Shown here one piece after another: positions 18,847 through 27,409 of a stretch of DNA of 64,000 nt. The notes below the pieces were generated by a model, which saw nothing but the letters and a program-made list of their open reading frames with translations, was not told the DNA's origin and did no database searches. This DNA comes from Palsa-506 sp963709075. Its GTDB lineage: Bacteria; Actinomycetota; Actinomycetes; Streptosporangiales; Streptosporangiaceae. A program made the position numbers and the translations under genes. The DNA lies in NCBI GenBank assembly GCA_963709075.1, contig CAVPUY010000005.1, forward strand, positions 1,053,647 to 1,117,646. Direction: 5' to 3'. The first letter of the stretch is position 1, and every line of letters starts with the position of its first letter.

Positions 18847-19054
18847 CCGCGCCCGCCCTTCAGCGAAACCAGCCAGCCAGCACACCAGGCCACCACGAGC
18901 CCGCCCGCACCCGGGCAGGGACCCGGGCCAGCGGCGGGCTTCGGCAAAAGCACCAGCCGATGCCCGCCGCACGGAAATCTACACACCCCGGAAAGCCCCG
19001 GCAACACAATCACCCGCACGCCAGGCGCATTTACCCGCCCCAATACCCCGCCCG
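18847..19054. other. copA upstream region, left part
   Basis: GC-rich divergent control region before copA. No gene was recognised up to the tandem repeats. Confidence 0.4.
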
Positions 19055-19165
19055 GGTTCCCGGAATACCCTGGCCCGGTTCCCCGAATACCCCGGCAGGG
19101 TTCCCGGAATACCCAGCCGGGGTAACCAGGAATACCCCCGAAAGGTTCCGGAAACCACGGCCCCG
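19055..19165. repeat. Tandem 22-bp repeats upstream of copA
   Basis: Units starting GGTT/GGTA at 19055, 19077, 19099 and 19121 are spaced exactly 22 bp; a fifth, degenerate unit starts at 19144. The core is GGTTCCCGGAATACCC. One junction forms the pseudo-palindrome TACCC-AGCC-GGGGTA (about 19110-19124), similar in style to the G/C-rich dyads bound by CsoR copper repressors. It lies 210-320 bp upstream of copA in the divergent region. Function is inferred. Confidence 0.65.
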
Positions 19166-19389
19166 ATTCCGGGCGAGCCCATTCAGGCCGGTTCACGCTT
19201 GCGCAGGCTGCGCCCATCCAATTACCCTTTTGCGTCGTCAGCATGTAAAGCGCCGGCCTGGCCCGGGGGCCAGTCTCCGGGTGCTACATCCCGGTCCGCC
19301 GGGGCTGCAGGCACACCGGGCCTCCCCCTTGGGCGCATGGGGCCGGCCTCACCGGCGTCCGGGCGATGGCAGCGCGGAAAGGAAACACG

Positions 19390-19521
19390 ATGACCGACGG
19401 CACGCCGGCCAGGAGCCTGCCAGCCCAGCTGAACCGCCACACGGCACCGGCGGCACGCCCGGAAACGCCCGATACCCGTCGGCCGGCGCGCCGCCGGCCC
19501 CGGCCGGCGAGAGGCCATTAA
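19390..19521 (+). CDS. Small ORF upstream of the DUF5134 gene
   Basis: 43 codons beginning MTDGTPARSLPAQLNR, preceded by a strong GGAAAGGAAA ribosome site and ending one base before the GTG of the next gene. The product is Arg/Pro-rich without a known fold. It could be a leader peptide coupling translation of the downstream membrane protein, or an artefact. Confidence 0.4.
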   Translation: MTDGTPARSLPAQLNRHTAPAARPETPDTRRPARRRPRPARGH

Positions 19522-19522
19522 C

Positions 19523-20266
19523 GTGGCCGGACCGTCCTGGCTCGCGGGCGCGCTCGCCGCGGTAATGATCGTGATCGCCCTCTATTGCGCGGGCCGCCTG
19601 GTCGTCTCGCGCCTACGGCAGCATGAGACAGAATTCGATGCCGACGCGCTGCATGTTGCGATGGGCGCGGCGATGGCCGGGATGCTCGTGCCACGGCTGA
19701 GCCCGCTGCCCGGCAGCGCGTGGGAAATCGTCTTCGCAGTCGCGGCGGCATGGTTCGCGTGGCAGGCCATCCGCGCCCGCCGCGGCAACGCCTCCCCCGG
19801 CGCCTGGCGGTGCCCCATTCCCCTGCCGCATCTGGTCGAATGCGCCGCCATGCTCTACATGCTCATGGCGGTCCCGGCATCCCCGGCCGGGAACCGGGGA
19901 CCGGGAATGCCGATGCCCGGCATGGCCGGGTCCCCCGGCACCGCGGCAAACTACCCCCCGCTCGCCGTGGTACTGGCGCTCTTCATGCTCGGCTACGTCA
20001 TCTGGACCACCGACCAGCTGACCTCCCTCGCCCGGGCCAGGACTGCCAGGCCGGCCCCGAACACGCCGCGGGACGCCGCCAGGCTCCCGGTCACCTCCCC
20101 CGCCATATCCGCCGCAAGCACGCACGCCGGCCCCGGCGCATCCGGCACGGCGGGTACCTGGCACGAGCACCCGGCAGACGAGCCCATGCTCGCCCCCGGG
20201 CTCGCAGCTTCCTGCAAGATCGCCATGGGAATCACCATGGGCTACATGCTGATCCAGATGCTCTGA
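19523..20266 (+). CDS. DUF5134-type integral membrane protein
   Basis: 247 aa, GTG start with GAGAGG upstream. About six TM helices. It is His/Met-rich in loops and helix ends (HETEFDADALHVAMGAAMAGML, CAAMLYMLMAVP, GPGMPMPGMAG, GTWHEHP, CKIAMGITMGYMLIQML), matching the DUF5134 family often found beside copper genes. It probably binds or moves copper in the membrane; this is inference from composition and from its divergent position relative to copA. A hairpin follows. Confidence 0.7.
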   Translation: MAGPSWLAGALAAVMIVIALYCAGRLVVSRLRQHETEFDADALHVAMGAAMAGMLVPRLSPLPGSAWEIVFAVAAAWFAWQAIRARRGNASPGAWRCPIPLPHLVECAAMLYMLMAVPASPAGNRGPGMPMPGMAGSPGTAANYPPLAVVLALFMLGYVIWTTDQLTSLARARTARPAPNTPRDAARLPVTSPAISAASTHAGPGASGTAGTWHEHPADEPMLAPGLAASCKIAMGITMGYMLIQML

Positions 20267-20299
20267 CCAGACTTACTCGTCCTCAGCCATATACCTGAA

Positions 20300-20319
20300 G
20301 CCGGCACCACAGTGCCGGC
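20300..20319 (+). terminator. Hairpin after the DUF5134 gene
   Basis: GCCGGCAC (20300-20307), loop CACA, GTGCCGGC (20312-20319): perfect 8-bp stem, 33 bp past the stop. A tandem 14-bp duplication (CCAGCGGCTTGCCG) follows at about 20336-20365. Confidence 0.65.
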
Positions 20320-20370
20320 GTGGTGCATCTGAACGCCAGCGGCTTGCCGCCAGCGGCTTGCCGCCGACGG

Positions 20371-20720
20371 TCAGCGGCGGGCCGGGCGTTCTGACTGTCT
20401 GCAGCGGCGTGTCGCCGGGCCTGCGCCCCGTGTCAGCACGGCGGCCGGAACGGTCGTGACCTGGCTGACGACGTCGGCGGGAGCCGGCGATTCGCTGACG
20501 GCGGACCTGGTCGGGCTCAGCTGATTGCCACCAGCGCCACGACGATAGCCAGCACGACGGTTACGGACGCGAAGGGCACCAGGAGCCGCCGGCGCGCCTC
20601 GGCGCGCTTCCGCGCAGCCTGCTGCGCTGTGATCCGCTCGCGGGCACGCAGCCTGGCCTGCGAACCTCGCGGCCGACCGGACGATTTGCCTCTCGCGTGA
20701 CCGTGACGGGTGCCTGCCAC
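20371..20720 (-). pseudogene. DUF929-family membrane-anchored protein, truncated and frameshifted
   Basis: The N-terminus has a basic Ala/Arg/Gln-rich helix (RERITAQQAARKRAEARRR) and one TM segment (LLVPFASVTVVLAIVVALVAIS). The frame then stops, while the neighbouring frame continues with SESPAPADVVSQVTTVPAAVLT, the expected DUF929 text. The thioredoxin-like body is missing. A remnant only. Confidence 0.6.
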
Positions 20721-20990
20721 CAGATGGCAACAGGCAGCGCGCGCGGTGAGGTCCGGGCCTGCGACGACGGCCACTGGCAGAAGCAACTCGGCCAGCACGT
20801 TGAGCATGCTGCTGTTGACCGCCTGTCTTAGCGAGCAATGAGTAGCACGGCAACCTTCTGCGCGCCCCTTGCGGCCGTCCGGCGGATTGCCCCGCGTTCC
20901 GACAAACTTGAGCCAGGATTGCGCCCGGAAGAAAGGCAGGCCGTGCACAAGCCGGTCCGGCACATTGCCGGACCGGGCCAGTGCGGCGGG

Positions 20991-21380
20991 TCAGCAGTTG
21001 CGGAGCGCGGGAGACTGGTTGAGCAGCTGGGACCGCGGCGAGATGAAGTCCTGGTAGACGGCTCCGGGCTGATCGAGCCGGAATGCCGCCACCCGGTGAC
21101 AGTTCTGGAAGGCAAGGCGGACGCCGAAATGGCGCTGGAGGCTGCCGCGGATCGCGTCGCTGGCCAAGGCCCGCAGCAGCTGGCCGCGTTCCGCCTCGCC
21201 GGGCGGCGGGACCTGGTTGTCGGCGAAATCCGCATCGCCAGCTCGCAGCTCCGCCGCGAGCCCTGCGATGAGCTCGTAGGCGTACGGCAGCGAGGCGCGG
21301 ATCGTGGCCACGAATGCTGCATCGTCCACCTCGGCGTCGCGGGCCTGTTCGAGCAGCTGCGATGAGACATCAAGGGACAT
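20991..21380 (-). CDS. SCO5389-family protein
   Basis: 129 aa, ATG 21380 with GAAAGGA upstream. The sequence MSLDVSSQLLEQARDAEVDDAAFVATIRASLPYAYELI...FADNQVPPP...RGQLLRALASDAIRGSLQRHFGVRLAFQNCHRVAAF is typical of this conserved actinobacterial family of unknown function. It lies beside the zinc importer, and a Zur-like sequence lies upstream, so a zinc-limitation role is possible. Confidence 0.75.
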   Translation of the reverse strand: MSLDVSSQLLEQARDAEVDDAAFVATIRASLPYAYELIAGLAAELRAGDADFADNQVPPPGEAERGQLLRALASDAIRGSLQRHFGVRLAFQNCHRVAAFRLDQPGAVYQDFISPRSQLLNQSPALRNC

Positions 21381-21493
21381 GACGGTTCCTTTCTCCTCTT
21401 GTGGCGCCGGCGTCCTGTGGCGCCGGCGTGCGCACTGCGCCAGCAATGCACTGCGTCAGCCGGCGGCCATCTCCTGATTCTTAGTAACGAATA

Positions 21494-21508
21494 TGGTTTT
21501 CATTTTCA
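21494..21508 (-). promoter_or_regulatory. Zur-like half-palindrome upstream of the SCO5389-family gene
   Basis: On the minus strand the text TGAAAATGAAAACCA has one perfect half of the actinobacterial Zur-type dyad (TGAAAAT..ATTTTCA style) and an imperfect second half. It lies in a locally AT-rich stretch about 120 bp before the start at 21380. Confidence 0.35.
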
Positions 21509-21725
21509 CCTGTATGAAAGCAGTGCTGGATCCGGATGTCAACGTCCCGCGCGGGGACAGCGTCCCTCCGGCCGCCGGCGCGGGCATCGCCCGGTGACAG
21601 GCCGACACGGATGACGTCAGCGGCAGGCAGGGCGGGACGGGCCGAGCGCGCCGGGTCAGGACCATCGGATCTTTCCCGCTGGGCGAGCATTCCGCAGGGC
21701 GGGTGACGCAGGGCAGCTTGACGAT

Positions 21726-21744
21726 GGTAACCGTAATGGTTACC
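21726..21744. promoter_or_regulatory. Perfect palindrome GGTAACC-N5-GGTTACC upstream of the zinc-importer operon
   Basis: Seven-base arms with GTAAT spacer, 55 bp before the start of the binding-protein gene at 21800. An AT-richer stretch with ACCGTTGTCATTAAC follows. Position suggests the operator of the metal-uptake operon, probably for the Fur-family regulator at its end; the consensus differs from textbook Zur boxes. Confidence 0.55.
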
Positions 21745-21799
21745 GTTGTCATTAACTGTACGGATCATGGCCCTCTGGCAGACCGGAGATCGACCGCCG

Positions 21800-22747
21800 A
21801 TGAGACTTCGCGCACTGGCTTCCCGCCGCCCGGCCGCGGCGGCGGTGCTGCTGCCTTCGGTGGCGCTGCTTGCCGCCTGTTCCTCGGCTTCCGGCTCTGC
21901 AGCGGACGCAAGCCATAGCGGCGCGGTCGTGGCGGTGGGGGCGGAGAACGAGTATGCCAGCGTGATCAGCCAGATCGGCGGCAAGTACGCCCATGTAACG
22001 GCGATCTTGAGCAACCCGAGCACCGATCCGCATTCCTTCGAGTCGAGCCCGAGCGTGGCCCAGGCCGTCGGCTCCGCGCAGCTCGTGGTGCAGAACGGCG
22101 CCGGCTATGACAGCTTCATGAACAAGATCGAGGCCGCGACGCCGGACTCTGGCCGGGCGGTGATCGACGTGCAGAAGCTGCTCGGCCTGCCGGACAGCAC
22201 GCCGAACCCGCACCTGTGGTACAGCCCGACGACGATGCCGGCCGTGGCCAGGGCCGTCGCGGCCAGGCTCTCGGCCCTGCGGCCAGCCCACAAGGCCTAC
22301 TTCGCGTCCCGGCTGGCCGCATTCATGACCTCGCTGAAGCCCTGGCTGGCGGCGATCGCGCAGTTCAAGGCCGCCTATCCGGGCACCCCGGTGGCGGTGA
22401 CCGAGCCGGTGAGCGATTACCTGCTGCAGGCGGCCGGGGCGAGGATCCTGACGCCGTTCACGTTCCAGGCGGACATCATGAACGGCGTGGATCCCTCCCC
22501 GCAGGCCGTCGCGGCGCAGGACAGCCTGTTCCGGGATCACAAGGTGAAGGTGTTCCTGTACAACCGGCAGGTCACCTCGTCGCTGACGCAGTCGTTCCTC
22601 AAAGCCGCCGCGCAGTACGGCGTCCCGGTGGTCGGCGTGTATGAGACCATGCCGGTGCCCGGCTTCACCTACCAGTCCTGGATGCTGGCCGAGGTCCGGG
22701 CCCTGCAGAAGGCCGTGGCCACCAAGACCTCGACGCAGAAGCTGTGA
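21800..22747 (+). CDS. znuA: Zinc/manganese ABC transporter substrate-binding lipoprotein (ZnuA/AdcA family)
   Basis: 315 aa. ATG 21800 follows CGGAGA. Signal peptide with lipobox LAAC. Cluster A-I features: His ligands in DPHSFESSPS and NPHLWYSPTT, then TEPVSDYLL, and a C-terminal acidic ligand region. It captures Zn(II) or Mn(II) outside the membrane and hands it to the two permeases. First gene of a five-gene operon closing with a Fur-family regulator; zinc is favoured because of that regulator. Confidence 0.85.
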   Translation: MRLRALASRRPAAAAVLLPSVALLAACSSASGSAADASHSGAVVAVGAENEYASVISQIGGKYAHVTAILSNPSTDPHSFESSPSVAQAVGSAQLVVQNGAGYDSFMNKIEAATPDSGRAVIDVQKLLGLPDSTPNPHLWYSPTTMPAVARAVAARLSALRPAHKAYFASRLAAFMTSLKPWLAAIAQFKAAYPGTPVAVTEPVSDYLLQAAGARILTPFTFQADIMNGVDPSPQAVAAQDSLFRDHKVKVFLYNRQVTSSLTQSFLKAAAQYGVPVVGVYETMPVPGFTYQSWMLAEVRALQKAVATKTSTQKL

Positions 22748-23604
22748 TGGCCGTGCGGGAAGTGGCTGGCGACATGGCCGAGATGCTCGCCGTTGACGGC
22801 GTCAGCGTGCGGCTGGGCGGCCGCGAGATCCTGCATGATGTCCGGTTCACCATCCGGCCCGGCGAGTTCACCGGGCTGATCGGCTCGAACGGCGCCGGGA
22901 AGACGACGCTGCTGCGGGTGATTCTCGGCCTGCAGCATGCCAGCGGCGAGGTACGCGTCGGCGGCAGGCCCCGCGGCCAGCATGGCGAGATGATCGGCTA
23001 CGTCCCGCAGAAGATCGAGCTGGACCCGGATATGCCGCTGCGGGCCAGGGACCTGGTCGGGCTCGGCCTCGATGGCCACCGCTACGGCCTCCCGCTGCCG
23101 TCGCGGAGCCGCCGCGCGATGGTCGGGGAGATGCTGCGCTCCGTCGGCGCCGCGGGCTTCGGCGACGCGCGGGCCGGCAACCTTTCCGGCGGCGAGCAGC
23201 AGCGGATCCTGATCGCGCACGCGCTGATCAGCCGCCCCCGGCTGCTGCTGCTGGACGAGCCGCTGGCCAACCTCGATATCAGCAGCGGGCAGGAGGTCGT
23301 CGCGCTGCTGGCCCGCATCGCCGAAGAGCAGCAGATCGCGGTGCTCATCTCGGCCCACGACATGAACCCGCTGCTGCCCGTCATGGACCGCGTCGTCTAC
23401 ATGGCCGGCGGCCGGGCGGCCAGCGGCCCGGCCAGCGAGGTCGTGCGCGGCGAGGTACTCAGCAAGCTGTACGGCCACCACGTCGACGTCCTGCATGTGC
23501 ACGGCCGGATCCTCGTGGTCGCCGGGCACGGCGACAGCCTCGACGTCCCGCCCGTCGACCCGCCCGCCGGGCCGGCCACGCTGCCCATCGCCGGCAGCGC
23601 GTGA
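22744..23604 (+). CDS. znuC: Metal ABC transporter ATP-binding protein
   Basis: 286 aa. The GTG at 22744 or ATG at 22747 overlaps the binding-protein stop. Walker A GSNGAGKTT, signature LSGGEQQR, Walker B RLLLLDEPLANLD and H-loop SAHDMNP are all intact. Energises the ABC-3-type permeases that follow. Confidence 0.92.
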   Translation: MMAVREVAGDMAEMLAVDGVSVRLGGREILHDVRFTIRPGEFTGLIGSNGAGKTTLLRVILGLQHASGEVRVGGRPRGQHGEMIGYVPQKIELDPDMPLRARDLVGLGLDGHRYGLPLPSRSRRAMVGEMLRSVGAAGFGDARAGNLSGGEQQRILIAHALISRPRLLLLDEPLANLDISSGQEVVALLARIAEEQQIAVLISAHDMNPLLPVMDRVVYMAGGRAASGPASEVVRGEVLSKLYGHHVDVLHVHGRILVVAGHGDSLDVPPVDPPAGPATLPIAGSA

Positions 23605-23610
23605 CCGGTC

Positions 23611-24498
23611 ATGGGTCACGTCCTGCGGGCGGTCTTCGAGCCTGGGTTCTTCGGCAGCGGCGCGGTGCACGTGGCGCTCCTGACCGGCGGGCTCGTGGCG
23701 CTGGTGTCCGGCATTGTGGGGACCTTCACGGTGGTCCGCGGGCAGTCCTACGCCGGGCACGCCCTGGCGGATCTCAGCGTCTCCGGCGGGTCAGCTTCCT
23801 TCCTGATCGGGATCAGCCCGCTGTGGGGATTCGCCGGCACCAGCGTGGCGGCCGCGGGGATCATGGACCTGATCGGGATCCGGCGGCCGCGGGGACGGGA
23901 TCTGGCGACCGGCATCGTGCGCGGAACCGGGCTCGGCATCGCGGCGCTGCTGCTGTACTGGGACACCACCCGCACCAGCACCACCGGGACGACGGTCACC
24001 GTCCTTTTCGGATCCATGTTCACGCTCGACAGCTCGGTCCTCCCGCTGGTCGCGGCGTTCAGCCTGGCCGCCGCCGGCATCGTGGCCGTGCTGTACCGGC
24101 CGCTGCTGCTCAGCTCGGTCAGCGCCGAGCTGGCCCGCGTGCGCGGGATCCCGGTACGCATCGCCGGCGCGCTGTGCCTGGTGGCGATAGCGCTGGCCGT
24201 CTCGCTGGCCGCGCTGACCATCGGCACGATCCTCAGCACCGCGCTGCTGGTCGGGCCCGCGGCAGCGGCCCTGCGGCTGACGGCCAGGCCAGGCATCGCG
24301 ATCATCTGGTCAGCGGGCATCGGGCTGGCCGCGACCTGGCTGGGCATCCTGCTCGCCTACGACAGCTACTACTGGCCGCCTGCCCGTCACGGCTGGCCGG
24401 TGAGCTTCTTCGTGGTGACCCTGGTTTTCATGTTCTACCTGCTCGCCCAGCTGCCGCTGGCAGGGCGGCACGCCAGCGGAACCAGGGGCGGTGACTAG
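23611..24498 (+). CDS. znuB: Metal ABC transporter permease (ABC-3 family), first subunit
   Basis: 295 aa, 7-8 TM helices, with the family text GTFTVVRGQSYAGHALADLSVSGGSASFLIGI and TIGTILSTALLVGPAAAA near the coupling region. Begins 6 bp after the ATPase gene. Confidence 0.88.
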   Translation: MGHVLRAVFEPGFFGSGAVHVALLTGGLVALVSGIVGTFTVVRGQSYAGHALADLSVSGGSASFLIGISPLWGFAGTSVAAAGIMDLIGIRRPRGRDLATGIVRGTGLGIAALLLYWDTTRTSTTGTTVTVLFGSMFTLDSSVLPLVAAFSLAAAGIVAVLYRPLLLSSVSAELARVRGIPVRIAGALCLVAIALAVSLAALTIGTILSTALLVGPAAAALRLTARPGIAIIWSAGIGLAATWLGILLAYDSYYWPPARHGWPVSFFVVTLVFMFYLLAQLPLAGRHASGTRGGD

Positions 24499-24501
24499 CG
24501 C

Positions 24502-25359
24502 ATGTTCTCGGGCTTCATGGTCAATACGTGGACCGTGGCGACCATCGTCGCCGTCGTCGCCGGCGTGGTCGGGTTCTTCGTCGTGCTGCGCGGCTCGGCG
24601 TTCGTCGCCGACGCGCTGCCGACCGGCGCGTTCGCCGGCGCGGCCGGGGCCAGCCTGATCGGGGTCAGCACCTTGATCGGGCTCGCCGCGTTCTCCCTCC
24701 TCGGCGCCCTGGGAATCGGCTTGCTCGGCCGCCGCGGCCGCCACGACGTCGCGGTCGCCCTGGCCCTGGTCATGATGCTGGGACTCGGCGCGCTGTTCCT
24801 CAGCTTCAGCACCGGATACGCGCCGGAAATCTACTCGCTGCTGTTCGGCGAGGTACTCGGCATCAGCGCCAGCGAGATAGCCCCGGTCGCCGCGGTCGCC
24901 GCCGTATGCATCGCCGCGATCATCATGATCTACCGGCCGCTGATGCTGTCCTCGGTGATGCCGGAGGTCGGGGAGGCCCGCGGCGTGCGCAGCCACCGGA
25001 TCGAGATGTCCTTCCTGCTCGTCGTCGCCCTGGCCACCAGCGTGGCCCTGCCCGTCGTCGGCGCCCTGCTGATCTTCAGCCTGATGATCTGCCCGCCCGC
25101 CGCCGCCCGGTCGCTAACCGACCGGCCGCTGCTGGCCATGGCGCTGTCCGCGGTCATCGCTGTCCTCACCGTATGGGCGGCCATCGCCGCGTCCTACCAG
25201 ACGAACTGGCCGATCGGGTTCTTCGTCGGAACCATCGGCGCAGTCAGCTACGCGGCCGGCCGCGGCTGGGCCGCCGCACGCCGCGCCCGCGCCGTCCGCA
25301 GCACCCCGCCGCCGGGCAGTCATCCGCGCCGGCCGGCCGCTGCTAGCCTGCCCACATGA
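24502..25359 (+). CDS. Metal ABC transporter permease (ABC-3 family), second subunit
   Basis: 285 aa, 7-8 TM helices, with GFFVVLRGSAFVADALPTGAFAGAAGA and VGALLIFSLMICPPAAAR. A second permease implies a heterodimeric channel, common in actinobacterial Zn/Mn importers. Its end overlaps the regulator start by ATGA. Confidence 0.88.
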   Translation: MFSGFMVNTWTVATIVAVVAGVVGFFVVLRGSAFVADALPTGAFAGAAGASLIGVSTLIGLAAFSLLGALGIGLLGRRGRHDVAVALALVMMLGLGALFLSFSTGYAPEIYSLLFGEVLGISASEIAPVAAVAAVCIAAIIMIYRPLMLSSVMPEVGEARGVRSHRIEMSFLLVVALATSVALPVVGALLIFSLMICPPAAARSLTDRPLLAMALSAVIAVLTVWAAIAASYQTNWPIGFFVGTIGAVSYAAGRGWAAARRARAVRSTPPPGSHPRRPAAASLPT

Positions 25360-25784
25360 CGCCGTCCGTGCCCGCCGGGCCGGCCCCGGCCAGGGGCACC
25401 AGGGTCCGCGGTACCCGGCAGGCCCAGGCGCTGTCCGCCGTGCTGGACGTGCTGCCCGGGTTCTGGAGCGCCCAGCAGATCCACGCCGAGATGCGCAGCC
25501 GCGGCGAGCACATCGGCCTGACCACCGTCTACCGGCACCTGCAGGTCCTGACCGAAGCCGGCTGGATCGACGCGATCCGCGACGCCACCGGCGAGACCCT
25601 CTACCGCAAATGCAACAGCGACATCCACCACCACCACCTGACCTGCCGCAACTGCGGCCGCAGCGTCGAGGCCGAGGATCGTGCCGTCGAGCGCTGGGCA
25701 GCGCAAGTCGCCGCCAAGGCCGGCTACACCGACGTCGGCCACACCGTCGAGCTCTTCGGCCTCTGCCCGCAATGCAGCCGCTGA
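25356..25784 (+). CDS. zur: Fur-family transcriptional regulator, probable Zur
   Basis: 142 aa. Winged helix (residues 20-85: TTVYRHLQVLTEAGWIDAIRD), HHHHLTCRNCGRSVE regulatory metal site, and two CxxC pairs (CRNC, CPQC) for the structural zinc. Overlap with the permease gene supports zinc-responsive autoregulation of the uptake operon. Assignment as Zur rather than Fur rests on context. Confidence 0.85.
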   Translation: MTPSVPAGPAPARGTRVRGTRQAQALSAVLDVLPGFWSAQQIHAEMRSRGEHIGLTTVYRHLQVLTEAGWIDAIRDATGETLYRKCNSDIHHHHLTCRNCGRSVEAEDRAVERWAAQVAAKAGYTDVGHTVELFGLCPQCSR

Positions 25785-25804
25785 TAACCGCTCAGACCGC
25801 CTCA

Positions 25805-25825
25805 GCCCCTCCCTAGACCAGGGGC
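25805..25825 (+). terminator. Short hairpin after the zinc operon
   Basis: GCCCCT (25805-25810) and AGGGGC (25820-25825) pair around a 9-nt loop, 21 bp after the stop. Confidence 0.4.
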
Positions 25826-26068
25826 CAGCGCGCAGGCCCAAGCCGCAGCCGCTTCTGAAGCCAGGGGCTGCCGCCGGCCATCCAGGGCCACCAGCCGTCG
25901 TCTCGCCGCACGAGCAAGACCCGGAACCGGCGGCTCCATCCCATCAGCATGACGCCGGACCCTGGCATGAGCCAGCGCCCTGGAGCCGGCCGGCCGCGAA
26001 CATGGAATCTGCGGCGGCCCGGCCAGGCCAGTGACACAATCCGAAGGCAATCTGCTGGAGGAGCCGCC

Positions 26069-26989
26069 ATGCCAGGCCGCAACGGCCGTCACCATGCGCC
26101 GGGGAATGCCCGGGCAGAGGGATTAGACCGGCGCCGGCTGCTGCGGACCGCTGCCGTACTCGGTGTCCTGGTCCCCGGAACGGCAGAAGGCATTGCCTGG
26201 CTGATGCGGCACGCCGCGAGCGCCCCGGCAGCGAACAGCGCCCGCCGCGGGCTTGCGCCGCCGACCGGGCCGCCGTCCGCCGCGGCCAGTCCCAGGCCCC
26301 GTCCCGGCGGCGCAGCGCCGCTGGCGGGGAAGGTGGTGGTGATCGACCCGGGCCACAACCCGAACAACCCGGATCATGTCGCCGAGATCGACCGCCTGGT
26401 GCAGGCGGGCGGCTTCATGAAGCCCTGCGACACCGTCGGCGCTGAGACCGACGCCGGTTACCCCGAGTTCGACTTCACCCTGGACGTCGCCCGCCGGGCA
26501 CGGGTCATCCTGCGGGCCGCGGGCGCGAAGGTGATCTTCACCCAGAACGGCCGCATGGTGTACGGCCCGTGCGTGACCCTGCGCGCGGCGATCGGCAACC
26601 GGGCCCGGGCCGACGCGGCAATATCCATCCACGCCGACGGCGGGCCACCCGAAGGGTACGGCTTCGCGGCGCTGGTCCCCGAGCTGGTGAAGAACCAGTG
26701 GGCCGACAACAGCACGATCATCGAGCCGTCGCGCCGGCTCGGGCACGCGGTGGTCAGGCACTTCGCGTCGGCGACGGGCCAGCGAACCTCCACCTACCTC
26801 GGCACCGGCGGCATCCAGCCCCGCAACGACCTCGCCGGACTTAACCTGTCCCTGGTGCCCAAGGTATTCATCGAGTGCGCGAACATGCGCAACGCCGATG
26901 ACGCCGCGAAAGTCACCAGCCCCCGGTGGCGGCACCACGCCGCCCAGGGCATAGCCGACTCCATCACAGCCTTTCTCACCACAGACTGA
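26069..26989 (+). CDS. N-acetylmuramoyl-L-alanine amidase (Amidase_3)
   Basis: 306 aa, ATG 26069 after GGAGGAG. An N-terminal RRRLLRTAAVLGVLVPG segment resembles a Tat-type signal. Catalytic zinc ligands: His in VVIDPGHN, a Glu after TVGAETDAGYPEFDF, and His in AAISIHADG; the catalytic Glu is in KVFIECANMRN. It cleaves the amide between MurNAc and the stem peptide outside the cell. Probably independent of the zinc operon, though the enzyme itself is zinc-dependent. Confidence 0.88.
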   Translation: MPGRNGRHHAPGNARAEGLDRRRLLRTAAVLGVLVPGTAEGIAWLMRHAASAPAANSARRGLAPPTGPPSAAASPRPRPGGAAPLAGKVVVIDPGHNPNNPDHVAEIDRLVQAGGFMKPCDTVGAETDAGYPEFDFTLDVARRARVILRAAGAKVIFTQNGRMVYGPCVTLRAAIGNRARADAAISIHADGGPPEGYGFAALVPELVKNQWADNSTIIEPSRRLGHAVVRHFASATGQRTSTYLGTGGIQPRNDLAGLNLSLVPKVFIECANMRNADDAAKVTSPRWRHHAAQGIADSITAFLTTD

Positions 26990-27164
26990 ATGATTCCGGA
27001 CGTGCCGTTACCGCAGCGCATCCACGGGGTCAACATGCCGGGTCGCCATCACTGGGATAGCTGTTGCGGGGACGGTTGAACAGCGGGAATGTCCGGTACC
27101 GTGCCGTGGTCCTGCTCGCCAGTGCCTGCCCACCGCTGCCGCGCTGACAGCACGCTAAGTGTCA
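26990..27164. other. No recognisable gene
   Basis: Intergenic sequence between the amidase gene and the element-end repeat; nothing was recognised. Confidence 0.4.
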
Positions 27165-27367
27165 TGAGGGAGAAAAGCAGGAGCATTCTTCCTGGTCAGC
27201 CCGTGCCGGGCTCATCCCCAGGTCCCGGCGCGAGCCGACCGCCCTGAGGAGCTTCTCCAACGCAGCGGCAGGAACCGAACTGATGTGCGGCCCGCCTGCT
27301 GCTGTACCTTGCTGCTGTACTCACCCAGAGTAGCGGGATCAGATTTTCGAATTTAGCTTCTGACCTG
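27165..27367. repeat. Element-end repeat flanking tRNA fragment B (copy 2)
   Basis: Diverged direct repeat of 9716-9918 with the same block order ahead of the tRNA fragment, here with TTGCTGCTGTAC at about 27308. It marks the junction between modules 1 and 2. Confidence 0.6.
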
Positions 27368-27409
27368 TGGAGCTATGGTGATTCGAACCCCAGACCTCTT
27401 GCATGCCAT
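27368..27409 (-). repeat. tRNA-Ala(GGC) 3'-half, att-like copy B
   Basis: Same 42-nt unit as copy A, from the anticodon loop to the discriminator base. T-stem here is TGGGG/CACCA with one mismatch; loop TTCGAAT. The 5' half is missing. Confidence 0.78.

Noticed and set aside
19055..19165. 22-bp tandem repeats as a CRISPR array
   Set aside because: Units abut without spacers and no cas genes are in the window.
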